A stretch of DNA of 64,000 nt from Daucus carota subsp. sativus (GCF_001625215.2 NC_030385.2:29971598-30035597); one strand, 5' to 3'. Counted from the first letter of the stretch, positions 24,514-38,114 are shown. Translations and numbers: made by a program. The notes: generated from the letters alone by a model not told the origin.

Positions 24514-27500
24514 TCATGAAGCTATGACTGCAAACTGGTGGGTACTTTTTATGCAAGTCTGTGCTCCATTTAGCAACAACATATCTTGTGGGAGTAGTAG
24601 TCCACACGGTTTGTTGGACGTGTTATGGAGTTCAAACTGGTCTGGAACATTCATTTTGACTGAGAATAGTGAACAGACTGGTCTGTGATCCGAAAACTTG
24701 GACTCAACCCTTTCATACCATATCTGCTTTAGTCCTTCGCCTTTCCAAAGTATTCTGTCACACCTGATAATGTTTCCACATGTCAGTAATAATGCATCAA
24801 ATTTATATAGTGATCAATCACAAGTATTTCATTTGAAATAGTACAAGCTCCTCAAATTTGCAAAACACCAAAAAATTTATTCCCCAAATTGTTCTTATGC
24901 TTATAAGCGTTTTTATGTAGGAATATTTTTGCAGGTAGTAGGAATGCAGTGCGAAACATCTAGGATTAATTTAGCCATCCTTCATGTGAAAACAATAAAA
25001 TATCTGCAATTGGACGGTCCAGAGTTGTGATATTAATGTCAGTTTTCTCTGACTAGATCCTCACAGTAATTTAGTAGTACTGCAGTACATTCTTATCATA
25101 GGAGTACAATAATATATCTTTCCCAACTTAATTATGTCAAGAAATCTACATAAAATAGTATTATACCTGAAGTCATAAGATCAATATATTTTATCTTCAG
25201 TTTTTAGAACATATCTAGATATTTTAAATAACCAATTGTAATCTAACTCAAATAATATTAATTCATATGTTTACGGTATAATTTAATGGATGCCCCTGTC
25301 GGGTTGTGTTTGGAAGTTTTAGAATATGGAAGAACTTAGAGGGAAAAACTAATACAAGTTGCCAGTGGAGTACTCTACCTAATGCAATAGAGAATTCAAC
25401 TAGAGGATTGTATATTGAGATATTAGAAACAGAGAAAGTCAACTTCTTATGTTGAAAATATATATCAACTAAGATTCAGTAAGTTTTGGACTTTTAGTGA
25501 ATGCCTTAGCAAAAACAATACAGAATATGTATTGTATGATAGTTTACGTTAACAGCCTCTATAATCCTGAGGTAGGTAAGGACTACGTGCATTCAAACCT
25601 ACCGCAATATGTTTGGTTGATGGTTATGTATTGTGTAAAGTATATATAAAATAAAGATCATTCATGTTTAAACTTGTAGTAAAAACAATTAGGTGCCCAG
25701 GCAAAAGAAAATTTAGAATCTTACCAAGCAGGAGTTCGTTGCTTCTCTTTAGAAATGGAAGTTTGTCCTACATACTCATCAGAGTTGGTAAGATATTTAT
25801 AGGTTGGAGGAAAATTTATTTTGCCTTCTTCCCATCCCTCAAAAATACGGCCGGCTCTTTGCTCTCTTTTCAACTGCAAGTAGCCAAACCACTGGTTAGA
25901 TAAATATTAGTGGCAATACATGTTGTCTACATAACAACTGATAACTCATTTCATCTTCTAGCTTGACTTTAGCTCTCATTTAAATTAGTCGGGAAAAGAT
26001 AAAATAGTTGACAGGCTTAAAAAAACAATGAAGAGATCCAGAAAAGAACAAAAACTGCTGAAACTAAGCAAAATATTAGGTGTGGCACCTGATCTTTCTC
26101 CAAGAGCGCTTGCCAGTCATTATTGTTGAGTAGCTCATTAGTGTCAGCACCAGATGCCAGTCGGTAATTTAGATCACCCAGCCAAATGATTTTACTACAG
26201 TGATTAACAGAAATAATAATCAATACAATATTCTAGCTCTATTAATTTTTTGAGTTTACACAAGGGAATGATGAAAAGCTTACTCATGATCCAAAATGCT
26301 ATCAAGAGGCCTTGGTTGTCCACGAACTCCACGTGAATGAGGAAACCTAGTTTTCTTTAATATCTCCATGACATCCATATTTCTCTTTACCTCGTCTCCC
26401 TCTTTTTGTCCAGAGGCCAAGTGAGTGCAAACGAAACAAAATGTTGTGTTGTGCAGTGTCATACTCATTGAAATGGATCCCTGCAACAACACAGCGAAAA
26501 TGATAGAAATAAGAACAACAGTTCATAGGCATATATCTGTAAATGTAATAAAATAGATTTAGCATAGATTAATTTGAAAGGTTCCAGAATTGAAATATAT
26601 GCATGAATACCTTGTTTCCAAGGTATCCCATGATACCCCTACCAACGCAGGAAACTTTTAGATTGCTGATATGGCTATACAAATCTGAGCGGACCCATAT
26701 GCAGAGAAAAAGTCCCACCATTTGCTTACTTGCTGCTAAAGTATAACCATTTTCTAAGGGACAATCTAGCCCCATTGAGAACCGAGGCGAACTTGATAGA
26801 TCTTCACCACTGGAGCTTGAATGCCTTAAAAATTCTGCTTGGCTGAATTTAGCATCACTGGTGCAATCGTAGCAATCAGGAGATTGTGGATCAACATTTT
26901 GACTATTTAGAGCTTGTCGAATGATGGAAAGCCATTTCGCAGCTGGGCTAGTGTCCTCTGCACCCAAAACATTTCCTGCATTTAGGGGTACGATCTCCTG
27001 AAACCTGATTTGCATTGCAAGGATATAAAAGGTAAGTGAATGGGTTATAAAGCAAAAAACAATACTATAGTTTTAGCTAAAAGCAAATAAATTTAATTAG
27101 GCAACCACTTAAAAAAAACTTGATATGAACATAACAAACGAAAGGAAATGTAAAAGCCGATTACTCAACACACATTTACGCCATAGCTAAGAAAACAAAA
27201 ATAAAATAAAATCAGAGATTGAACTGTTAGAGAAAGTAGGTGTAGCAGTAGTACCCAAGAACGTAGATATCGGCCAGGGCATGAGTAGTTAGCCAGTGGT
27301 TTAAGTCCATGTCCTCCTTTGGTGATAATCCTCCAACATTCCATGTCCCCACGGCCATCCTACAAATATTTACACCTTATTAGCCTCCATATTCATTGAC
27401 TTACTCAGTATCTCAGTTGTAACAAGCATTAATTTTTCCTGTATACACTTAACTAGGAATATCACCAAGTGATGGATTATTGCATAACATTTCTGGGGTT

Positions 27501-28403
27501 TTTTCAAACTTTAACTTTCAACTTGAATACTACAATACAAATTCATTTAGCACACAGAATCAATCCATGTGAGTTGAGCTTAAAAAATCTGAATACAATA
27601 TTTTCTAGACTATCATATTAATATCAAGAACTAAGCTCATGTAAAAAATAAATAAAAATAAGCGTAAAACTAACATTGACTGACCTGAGATTGAGTGGAT
27701 CTGTGACCCGAGGCATCTCCGGACTAAATCTTGAGATGTCCATACTTTCATCCTTTGACCCTATCACCCACTCTTCTGCTTACAAATACCATCATAAACT
27801 TCAATCAGGTAATCATGTATTATTGACAACAAAAATCTATGCATCTTTCGAACCAGAATATGTAAGCCAGATAAATTTTTTGCCCCTCGAGCCTAATTCT
27901 AAACTTTTTTTATTATTATGGCTAAATTATAATAAACTGATTAAAACATGAAACATGGCATTCACATAATAACAATATGCTGATATCAAAATTTGTTGAC
28001 TATATGACTAAAATAATGAGCACAAAAAACCATCCTGGACCACCAGTAACTTACCGGAAAATTCCTCAGGCACGATCGCACAACTGTTTTCACCGGAGTA
28101 ACTCGTCCTTCCATCTCTTCTAGTTTCCGGCATACCTATATTCTCTAATGTCAATAACTCAATACATAAAAACCCGAACAAAAGAATCCGATTAGGTGTC
28201 AATAAGGCGCACCTTTGACTGAGTGATCCGAATAAAATTCATCAGCACCACTCTGTATGTTCAGCCATTTTCTCACTACTTGCTTCGGCCACGAAGACTG
28301 CTGAGATTCATTACAGTTTCACAAATCAACAACATTTTAAACATAATCACCAACACATAACATTAATGTATAACACATCAAATACCTTCAATTGTCGAGT
28401 CAT
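24514..28403 (-). CDS. Type I inositol polyphosphate 5-phosphatase
   Basis: Removes the 5-phosphate from inositol phosphates such as Ins(1,4,5)P3 and, in some members, from phosphoinositides. Ten exons (28386-28403, 28213-28297, 28055-28135, 27685-27775, 27255-27359, 26611-27004, 26284-26480, 26089-26194, 25725-25873, 24514-24763) stay in frame over 1,476 nt, giving 491 residues. The short start MTRQLK is followed by [15 protein letters not shown], as in plant type I enzymes. Catalytic landmarks are GTWNVGG near 96-102, [14 protein letters not shown] from 128, CTHLASG in exon 7, WLGDLNYR at 328-335, FPPTYKY in exon 9, RTPAW/CDRIL across the exon 9/10 junction (W409) and SDHRPV at 432-437. All phosphatase-superfamily motifs are present, so it should be active. 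The insert after the FQEI motif is long and Ser-rich, as is common in plants. The subfamily member is not assigned. Confidence 0.93.
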
Positions 28404-31400
28404 CTTTCTTGATCAATCTTAGTCTGATCCAATGCCTCTGTAGAAGAATTATATGAGAAGCGATTCCAGCACATATCAGAGTCAATATAAATGTGTGTCT
28501 AATCAAAATTGCAGAATGAACAATCTGTCATATTTAAAGAAGAAGTTCTCCGAATTATTATATTAAAATGAGCATTCAACTGGGAATAAATAACGTCTAG
28601 TTGCTGGGGTAAATGGAGACAGCTTCTGAAGAAGAATATCTTACTGAATTACATATAATTAACAGCAAATAAGTGCAGATATTTATGAATTACATGCATA
28701 AAATATGCTGTAGAAAGGGAGAGGTGATGAATAATATTAATATTGATCTTGTTTTGAATTTACCCTGAGGAGATTAAGACTTTACAGAGGGGAGCAGAGG
28801 GGATATTTTAAACAAGGGTGAGTGATGAAGTTGTCGACATATATATATTATTGAAGCTTTTTTTCGAGATCTCTGGTAATAGAAATTTCAGAGCCTTTTT
28901 CATATTCATCTCACCTGTGTATAGCTTGTTGGTAACAAAGTTAAAAAGATTACTTTAGGCCGGGATATAAAGAATACGAGTATCTATAAAACATCATGAC
29001 AACATATGCAGCTTTGCATATATATAAATATTAAAATTTGAGAAGATTGTTTGTAACCTATACTTATGATTACACCTAGTTTTAAACGAAATAAGATCAA
29101 ACACGAATCGAAATTGTGCCTTCTAAAAAAGAATTTCATGAATAACATATAAATATATAATAACATATTTGTACTATAAGACTTTTGAATAAGGAAGTAA
29201 ATTTCATGAATAAAAAATATATGCACACGATTTTCAAATGAGGAAGAGAATTTCGTGAATATGAATGTTTATATTCATATAAATATACAAATTTTCGAAT
29301 TAGGAAGTGAATTTCGTGAATAAAATGTTATAGAATTTTATCTTATTTTCTGATTTTCCGTTGAAGTGTGTATCGGATCTGTGAAGAATGTCACATGGTC
29401 ATCCGAATTGCACAATGGTTTGGAATCAAAAGGCCACTTATGTAGATGTCAATCAAATCTATAAAAACCAACAAAGATTTGACACATACAAATAAAGTAC
29501 AAGATGGAATAACTCAACCCCTTGAGGCTTATGCATAGAAAAACAAAAAATAACCAAGAAATAGAATGAAAGCACATATTGGAATCATGCAAATGAAAAG
29601 GCTGCCCAACAAGAAACATGAGAATACCCTTACATGTGTAGAGCCAGAAAGCTGGGTGGTTACTGGAGTTGGCTATGTTTCAACGACTGATGTGAAGGAG
29701 CAAGAAAGCTTGCATCTCCTTGTCCACTTTTGGCCACCTTTTCTTGCTTTTGAGAGGAATGATTGACAGATGATATATATGTAAACAGTGTTATTGGCTG
29801 TTGATCTGAGAGAATGTGGTAGTAGACTAGTAGTACTAGTAAGAAGTATGGGAGGTGTTTCCTAGGAAAAGCAAATTGGTGCAGCTGTTTCCGTATATAT
29901 ACAACCTCTTTGGCTCTCATCTTACGTAGAAAGAGAACCAGTGGAGGGACATGCTTCTGTGCTTTCTTTCTCTTTGCTTCATTTTCCTTCTAGATTTAAT
30001 TTTCAACAATTATTGTAACTATGGAGGACCATGTTAAGTATACAAAGAAAAAGATATTTTTTCGTTAATAGCCTATAAACAAATATTAGGAAATAAACAC
30101 AAAATTGAGTGCAAAATGACTTGACAATTAATATGGGATGTTTTAATTGATATTACTTGTATCATTATAAAATATACTCCAATCAAAACTTAACACATGT
30201 TATCTTACGAAAGATTTTATAATCAAATTTGTGCATGGAATATCATCCCTAATAAAATTGAACTTAACATATATTTTTAACTGACACCGAGGCTTCATTT
30301 GGAAATAAAAAGTCATAAATGTATTTCGGGTTACAAGTCGTGTTTGTGTCAGCAATCTGGTCGATTTCGGGTCAAGTTATAATCACTTAAAATTGAATAA
30401 AAGTGAAAATTGAAAATTTTAAAAATAAAATTCTAATTTCATGTCAAAGGGTGATTTTCAGGTCAATTTCGGGTTTTGTCTCAGTAAATCGGGTTACGGG
30501 TTTGGGTCGGGTCTGATATTGCCATGAGCCCAAACAGTTAAAGGCTTATCTCTCAAGTCTGGCTATAAGCCATATTATTAAAAAATTAATTGATTAATTA
30601 ATTATTTTTTAATTAATCTAATTAATTTTTGTTACCTGCATTCAGTTTGAACTCTTAATCTTATTGGCGTGTTTTAGGTAAAGTGCATTATTACTTGGGG
30701 TATAATAGTCAGGAGAAATTAAGAATCTCGCCAGACCGCAACTGAAAAACACTTTGCTACTTTTAGTTTGTCTTGTCGCCGCTTTTAGGCTAGAAAAGCA
30801 GGCAAATGTTAGTTTCAGATTTATTTTTAGTTTAGTACATTTGCAGTGACCAGACGGCGTGGTCTATTGCAGTAACATGATACTATTCCAATTTTCGATC
30901 AACGTTACAAAAAAGCGTGATAGCTATTATTCGAATAAAAACACATATAATACTATTCAACGCTAATTACATTAAACGAGTACAAAAGATTAAAAATATA
31001 TCGAATGCTGTCTCCGATTATTTAATGCGTCGACCGGCCTCGAAACAAGGCGTTTACCGCAAGTTAACGTAATTTGACAAAATCGTAAAACAGAAGTTAC
31101 ATGCGTTTAAATGAGATCAAGATGAAAACGAAACTAGATCCGGAAAAATGATAATGAATTGGAATACATTGACAGCACGGTTAGTTTAATTAGTAGAGCA
31201 CAAACGTGGCTAAGTGGATGAAAAGCTACGAGCTTTGCGCTTTATTTATAAGATGTTTTGTAAAAGGCTAGTGCCTAAACATGTAATTAGGGAACAAGTG
31301 TGATTATGCATCGCATTCATTGTATTAGGAAGATCTTAATTCTTATGTATTAACTCAACCATGGATGGCTGCTGCACCCACCTGTTTGTTCTGGTTGATC

Positions 31401-31921
31401 AAGTCTTTCTCAATTGTTTTGGTATTAACTAATGGCTCTGTACTGCCGTGCACTTGTGCATCAACTTTACGGACTACATATTTAAACTCTACAGTATTTT
31501 GATATATATAAAAATTTCTTCAATTTTGAAAAATTTAGCACGTTCATTTAACTCCAAATCGAGATTTAGAATTATAATATCATATTAAATAACCAACTCG
31601 TGATTTAGAATTATAATATCATATTAAATAACCAATTCGTCTAAAACGTGGTAGAGGAAAACTATCACGTGAACTCTTGTCTAAACAAAAGTCATTCAAC
31701 AAATTTCTCACACATTCCGAACTAATTTTAGAAGAATTCACTGATTAATATTATTATTAGCTTTTTTAATCCTCGGCGCTCAATTCATGTCTTTCCTCTA
31801 TTTTTCTAAGTCATTTTAATTATATATATATACGATTTTCGATTGTATAAATAAAAAATTAAGATGTGAACAAATACAAAGCCAAAATTTAACAATTTTT
31901 ATTCTAAACAGTACAACGTAT
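28404..31921. other. Gene-free stretch upstream of the 5-phosphatase
   Basis: No gene recognised. A degenerate motif, GAATTTC(A/G)TGAATA, recurs at about 29128, 29200, 29249 and 29308, probably an old minisatellite. About 30330-30510 has repeated CGGGTT and GGGTCGGGT motifs of the kind found in some plant MITEs. ORFs at 29566-29766 (+) and 29660-29920 (-) overlap on opposite strands and match nothing known to me. Confidence 0.5.
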
Positions 31922-31930
31922 TTATTAAAA

Positions 31931-32123
31931 CGGTTTTTCTATGATGTGCCCATGGGCACATGCTAAGCGCGGAAAATTTTGTGCTTGGATCATTTTGATT
32001 GGCTCCTATCTAATGATAATGGTGGACCCCCTGCAAATACACCAACCAAACCAATCAAAATCTCCCAAAATACAAAAATTTCCGCGCTTAGCATGTGCCC
32101 ATGGGCACACACTAGCCAAACCG
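31931..32123. mobile_element. Mutator-type MITE with palindromic subterminal repeat
   Basis: Inverted ends share GTGCCCATGGGCACA and then GCTAAGCGCGGAAA (right-hand copy on the other strand). The outermost bases are CGGTTT and AAACCG. It is flanked by an exact 9-bp duplication TTATTAAAA (31922-31930 and 32124-32132), the length typical of Mutator-like elements. Total 193 bp, non-coding. Confidence 0.82.
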
Positions 32124-32132
32124 TTATTAAAA

Positions 32133-33093
32133 AATCAAAACAATTTTATAAAAAATAAATGAAATGTTAAAATATTGTGGAACCGAGGGATCATATGCAG
32201 CCAAACCATTGACCAAAGACCTGCAGACAACGGTGAGGGAGTAGGGGCCACTGGTTGTTATAATAGTCAAACTTTCTTATATGGTTAACTTGACGGGTGG
32301 TTTAACGTTGCCTTGACTGTACATGAATCACATATATTCGGTGATTAATCTTTGCATGATATCAATGCATATGCGCACACAACGATTGAAAGGGAATATT
32401 GTAATCCATGCAGCCAAATGGGCAATTTCTAAGGCAGATTCCAACGATTACAAACATGTTGAATTTTATTTTTTTGGAGGGTGTTGACTTTAGTATTATC
32501 AAACAATTCAACCAGTTGAAATAAGATATCATTATCATTTCAGTCCTCGCTATTGGCTCATCAGTCGATTTCAATTTTTCCCATGTTCATGCTTGTTTTC
32601 TAAGAGAAAGAGATCATCACATATGGGGAGATTTGATTGAATTTTGATAATAGTGTGTGCAGCCAAAATTGCAAATTCTAAGAATATGCTTCGTTTTTAT
32701 CTTTGTTTCACACTGAATCTGAATCGACTGTGTCCTCCAAAAGTCCCGTATTGGAAGATTCGATTCGTGTTTGTGTACATTGTTTGCAAGATTAAACTCT
32801 TACTAAGTTTTATGGTGTTGACTCTTCCGATTCGTCAATGGAGCTTTAAGATGTAAATAATCAAAGAATTTGACAGGAGAAAGTTAAAACGAGTTCAATT
32901 TCTTTATAAACAGTTTGATCTTAAATATAATTTTGTAATAAATTCAGAAATTTGATTATGATAACTCAGTAATTCGTGATCGAATTTAGGTAATATGTTC
33001 GAGAACAAGATTGTGAGAAGTTATACAAGGATCGCTTGGCTCTGACTATAAGAAATTTTATTATTTAAGATAAAAAATGGATTATAAATGATA
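32133..33093. other. Gene-free stretch
   Basis: No gene, repeat or RNA was recognised here. ORFs at 32362-32574 and 32644-32856 have no recognisable features. Confidence 0.5.
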
Positions 33094-33109
33094 AATTGGC
33101 TTCAAACTT
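33094..33109. repeat. Target-site duplication of the LINE, 3' side
   Basis: AATTGGCTTCAAACTT is repeated exactly at 39401-39416. It abuts a short T run (33108-33113), the complement of a poly(A) tail, as expected for target-primed reverse transcription on the minus strand. Confidence 0.88.
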
Positions 33110-33129
33110 TTTTGAGAATGAGAATTTTA

Positions 33130-33648
33130 TTAAAACACCAAAACCTCCGACAATAATGTCTCCAACAAACAAGATGGAGGAGACGAGAATAAAGTAAAAC
33201 AGTTAAGCTCACAAGGAATTCTAGCCAGATTATGCGCTACCTTGTTCGCCTGTTTTTTAACATGACTAACTGAGATCCTAGAAGAACTTCTGATCTCTTC
33301 CTGACATTGTTGCACTAGGTCACCACTCTCCAGAAGATTATCATGGCCATTGTTGATAGCTTGAACACTTAATAACGAGTCGCTTTCCACAATCACAGGG
33401 CTCTCTGCAACATCCCGAGACCACACCATGGCTTCCCATATACCTGTTAACTCAGCTTCCAGGACTGTAACAGCCCCTGAAAATCGCATAGTTTTGCCTG
33501 CAATAAAATGGCCTTGGCTGTTTCTGAGGACCATACCTACAGCAAAAGAGTTCTGTCCCGCTACAACTGATGCATCTACATTTAATTTGAGGTGATCCTC
33601 CTGTGGAGGTTCTCCATTTGTGATCAGCTGAATTTCCATGCTCTCCAT
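33130..33648 (-). pseudogene. LINE ORF2 C-terminal RNase H region
   Basis: The readable frame has LKLNVDASVV near residue 20, then GMVLRNSQGHFIAG, a LEAELTGIWEAM helix, IVESDSLLSVQAIN and HVKKQANKVAHNLAR. This is the RVT_3/RNase H fold with the acidic residues D (NVDAS), E (EAEL) and D (ESDS). It is separated from the reverse transcriptase frame by apparent frameshifts near 33735 and 33600-33640. An intermediate frame at about 33660-33751 reads WSRKQVEEWQLANKK, the linker usually found before this domain. The ATG at 33648 is therefore not a true start. Confidence 0.85.
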
Positions 33649-33671
33649 ACACCTGCACTGAACCAGACTTT

Positions 33672-36241
33672 TTATTTGCTAGTTGCCACTCTTCCACTTG
33701 TTTCCTGCTCCACTGAATCCCAAAGGCTGCTGACACAAAACCTATTTTCAAAGACTCTCTTATTTCTCACAAACCAGATACCCCATAACACAGTGGCGAT
33801 TCTTATCATAACATCATCTGGTGCTTTTGTCAACATATTGAGAAGCCACTCATGAGCATATTCTTCCTCTCTGTCATTGTAGTTGAGATTGACTTCATTC
33901 CAACAATCCTGAGCAAACTGGCAATCGAGGAAGAGATGATTCACATGCTCTATATCTCCCACACACAGAGAACAACCAACCGGGACTAGAACACCTCTAC
34001 CTCTTAGCAGATTTCTAACTGGCAACGAATTACGACAGAACCTCCACATGAAAACCTTGATTTTATGAGGGATCTCCAGTCTCCAGATTTTACTCCAGCC
34101 ATTCGATGGATAAATTCCTTCATTTGTAGTGTGACTTTTACACCATTCAAAGTAACCCGATTTCACCGTGTACCGTCCATTAGAAGTATGGACCCAGGCA
34201 ATCCTGTCTCGAGTACACCCTTGCGGAATACGGGTATTTATTATGGCATCTGCATCATCACTATTAAAATGAAGTCTTGCTTTGTTTTCATCCCAAACTT
34301 TGACATTCTGTTGGAAAAAATCACTCACTGTCATCCGCTCTATTTGGCTATTAACCTCTGTGTTATCAACACAATAGTTGTCTTTTGCTCTCAACCATCT
34401 GTCTTTAGCGATATTAATCGATTTTCCATCACCAAGAACCCATCTCAGGCCTGTTTTCATCACCTCCTTTGCTTGCCATATGCCTGACCACGTGAAACTG
34501 GCACCTCCACTTCTAGCAGCATGAAGAAAATGACAGGTGGGAAAGTATCTTGCCTTCAGCACGCGAGAAACTAGAGTGTTTGGTCTGTTCACTAAATTCC
34601 AACATTGTTTGCCTAATAGAGCCAGGTTAAACCCATGAATATCCCGAAATCCCAAACCTCCGCTCTTCTTTGACATGCACATTCTGCTCCAAGCCATCCA
34701 ACGAATTCCTTTATTAGTAGAAGATTTAGTCTGCCACCAAAAAGCATTCATGATTCTTTCAATTTCTTGGCACAGCGTCTTAGGGATCAAGAAGCATGAC
34801 ATGGCATATGAAGGGATCGCCTGCACTACATTTTTTAACATTATCAGCTTCCCAGCCTTTGATAACAGACTTGAACTCCATCCCTGAATCTTTTGAATGA
34901 CTCTGTCTTTCAAATATCTGAATACCGTTTTTTTCGAGCGTCCTATCAACGAAGGCAGCCCCAAGTACTTACTGTCTCCTATATCCTTATGCACTCCAAG
35001 CTCTTGTTTTATTTCTCTCTGCTTATCCGTCCTGACATTAGAACTAAAAAATATCGCAGATTTTTGATAATTTACTGCCTGTCCTGACACACTTTCATAC
35101 GCATTCAGCAGATTCTTTACTGTCCTTGCTTCTGTATCATTAGCTTTGAAGAATAAAAAGCTATCGTCTGCAAATAATAAATGAGTAACCGCGGGAGCTG
35201 AGCTGCAAATACGACACCCTTTTATTTGATTTGATTCAGCAGCTACTTTTAGAGCTTGTGATAGACCTTCAACACACAACAAGAACAAATAGGGAGATAG
35301 AGGATCTCCCTGGCGGAGCCCTCTAGTTGGAACAATCGGACCTATTATAGATCCTTGGAAAGAAATAGAATAAGAAACCGTCGTCACACAAATCATCACC
35401 CATTTAATCCAAGTTTCCGAGAAACCCATCCCTACCATTCGATTCTTCAAATACTCCCAATTTACACGATCATAGGCTTTACTAATGTCAAGCTTTAAGG
35501 CCACTTCTCCCTCCTGACCACTTTGCTTTCTTTTCATGTAGTGAAGAATCTCAAAAGCTACCAACACATTATCTGTTATATTTCGGCCGGGGACAAAAGC
35601 AGATTGCTCCTCAGAAATAATACCAGGAAGAATTTTTTGAAGCCTATTGGCCAAGACTTTAGCTAAGATTTTATAAAGAACATTACACAAAGCTATTGGC
35701 CGAAGATCTTTGGGATCATCTACATTGTCTTTTTTAGGAATAAGTACCAGTGTAGTGTCATTTACCTCAGCAGGAAGCGCACCGTCCACTAGCCATTGTT
35801 TACAACAATTAAACACCTCTAAACCAATCAGATCCCAGAAGTGCTGAAAAAAGGCTGGATTCAAGCCATTCGGACCACTCGCTTTATCTGGGTGCATGCT
35901 TTTAACAGCTTGAGTAAATTCTGTAAACGTCAGCTCTGCAGTTAACTGATCATTTTGGGAGCTCGAGATAATAAACTCAGAATTCTGCTCTGGTGGGTTA
36001 CTAATGCAATCAGCCTCCTTGAACACTTGACTGAAATAGTCCTTTAACAAACTGCACATTCCTTCATGGGAAGTAATTAGAATTCCTTCTGCATTTTTAA
36101 GGCCAGATAGGTGATTCAATTTCTTTCTACTCGATGCCGCTTCATGGAAGTACTTCGAGTTTGTATCCCCCTCTTTAAGCCAGAAGGTCTTAGCTCTTTG
36201 CTGCCAGTAAGCCTCTTCATGAATTAGCAAATCATTTAATC
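33672..36241 (-). pseudogene. LINE ORF2 reverse transcriptase and zf-RVT part
   Basis: The open frame extends from the hAT insertion point to 33672. It starts at RLNDLLIHEEAYWQQRAK, the usual link between endonuclease and reverse transcriptase. Palm motifs are LIPKKDNVDDPKDLRPIAL, KLDISKAYDRVNW, RGLRQGDPLSPYLF and the catalytic FADD (about 378 residues into the frame). A zf-RVT segment, WRLEIPHKIKVFMWRFC to HLFLDC, follows near the end. About the first 20 residues of the frame as it stands (36242-36302) are translated hAT sequence and do not belong to the protein. Confidence 0.92.
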
Positions 36242-36417
36242 TAGGGGCGAGCAGGAAAAACCGAAACCGCAAAAAAAACCTAAAAAAACCGAAAAACCAC
36301 ACCGAAAAAAACCAAACCGCAAATAAAACCGAAAATAACCGAGATAAAAAACCGAAATTAGTGGTGCGGTTTTATTTTCGGTTTTATGCTAAAACCGCAC
36401 CGAAATTAACCGAACCG

Positions 36418-36467
<50 letters not shown>

Positions 36468-37141
36468 TAGTAATAAAGCACCTTAGTCATTTTTAAACTT
36501 CACATCTAATTTATATGGAGGTTCTTCTTCCATACTTGCATACTTGCTGAGTCACTTAAATAACCGGGCACCCAAATATTTGGAGAAGCGCTTGATCAAA
36601 AACTAGGGCTATTGTGATTTGCCACAAAGTAGAAATATTTCTGTTGTTAATCTGCTGATCAAATTTTATTATGAAACCTATTCTACTTTTTTTTTATTTA
36701 TGTACTTTTTGAAAACTTTTTATTTGAATTTCATGATTAGTTGATTTTGGGTAATTTTATTGACTTGACATCATCTAATTTCTTGTCAAAATATGTATGT
36801 TTTAGTTTTTATTATGTATTAAGGTTCTTTAGATGAAAGTATGTAATATTTCCTATATCCTCATATAGAAACAATAGTAAATAGTAACCGAACATATTGT
36901 ACATGTTCATGAAAATTTTATATTTTTTAAAAAAAATCATTATGCACAAGAGTAGCAAATAATAGTGGAAAAACCGAAAAAAACCGCAACCGCCTAATGG
37001 TTAACCGCAACTGAAAAACCGTTTTAGTTGGTGCGGTTACGGATAATGATGATTAACCGAACCGAACCGCATTCATCGGTTTGGTAACGGTTAATGTCCG
37101 GAACCGCACCAAACCGCACCATGCACACCCCTAATTTAATC
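36234..37141. repeat. 8-bp target-site duplication of the nested hAT element
   Basis: ATTTAATC occurs at 36234-36241 and at 37134-37141, directly on either side of the inserted element. Confidence 0.9.
36242..37133. mobile_element. hAT-type non-autonomous element nested in LINE ORF2
   Basis: The ends are TAGGGGCGAGCAGG and, on the other strand, TAGGGGTGTGCATGG. The subterminal regions are packed with AAACCG/CGGTTT motifs. The exact 8-bp duplication ATTTAATC supports the hAT superfamily. The 892-bp element has no transposase and contains a (TA)n tract at about 36421-36460. Its terminal TAG lies in frame with LINE ORF2 and stops the endonuclease reading frame at the first inserted codon. Confidence 0.88.
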
Positions 37142-38114
37142 TGTCCTTTTCATCAAAGTACATCTGGATCCCGTCATCATCCTCCCGGCTTTTTAACGTA
37201 TCAATAATCTCCTTCTGCTTAATGACTTTCTCTCTAAATTTATTAAAGAACTCTCTCCCCCACTTCGCCATATATTTTGATACCGATAAGAGTTTAGGAA
37301 GAAGATGCATTGCAGGAAGATGCTGCCAGAATTTAGACACTTCCTCATGAAAATTACTTTCTTTCAGCCAGGTATTTTCAAACCTAAACCTGAACTGCTT
37401 CTTTGGGATAGCCGTGTTCATCAGCTCCAACTTTATAGGCTCATGGTCTGAAACTATAGCATGAAAGACAGATAAAGTGCATAAAGGAAATTTTCTCCAC
37501 CACAAGTTGTTTGCAAAACACCTGTCTAATCTTTCGCGCACCCAGTTTGCCGTTCCTTTGCTCTTCTCCCACGTGAAATCACCACCTTTCAGGTCCAATT
37601 CTATTAAAGAACTGTCTTCGACTGCACTTCTAAAACCATCCAGCAATCTCTGAGGATGCTTGTGCTTGACTTTCTTATCACTAGCATAAATCATGTCGTT
37701 AAAGTCCCCAAAAATACACCAAGGTAATTGAGAGACTGATGCTAGAGATCGTAAAAGCTCCCATGAATCTTGCCTTCTTTCTCTCTCAGGAAAACCATAA
37801 AACCAAGTGAGCCGCCAGTCTCCTCCATTTTGCTCCTTTATTACTACATCAATATGATTATTAGACGAATCAAAAACATTGCAAACTAAATTATGTTTCC
37901 AGAACAAAGCTAAGCCACCACCTCTACCTTGCTTGTCTACTGCAAAAAAATTAGCATAGCCCAGTTTCGAAGCTAGGGCCGAAATTTTATTACTATCTGC
38001 AAGAGTCTCAGATAAACACAAAAGATCAGGCTTGTGAGATTTAATCATCTCTTTTAGAACTCGAACTGTACAAGATGAGCCCACACCTCGACAGTTCCAC
38101 CCTAAAGCATTCAT
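37131..38114 (-). pseudogene. LINE ORF2 N-terminal endonuclease part
   Basis: An apurinic/apyrimidinic-type endonuclease (exonuclease-endonuclease-phosphatase fold) that nicks the target DNA. MNALGWNCRG starts the domain, followed by LCLSETL with catalytic E near 36, GDFND at 136-140, RERLDRCF and the SDHEPI motif at 222-227. The ATG overlaps the ORF1 stop (ATGA), suggesting translation by reinitiation. The reading frame ends at RLN, where the hAT element begins; the reverse transcriptase follows in the same frame on the far side. The 900 bp added (element plus one duplication) are a multiple of three. Confidence 0.92.

Noticed and set aside
29566-29920. Overlapping ORFs on both strands, considered as a small gene or microRNA precursor
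   Set aside because: No known microRNA sequence, no long hairpin and no protein resemblance; both strands are open by chance.
34065-35087. Plus-strand ORFs opposite the LINE
   Set aside because: Antisense shadows of the reverse transcriptase frame.
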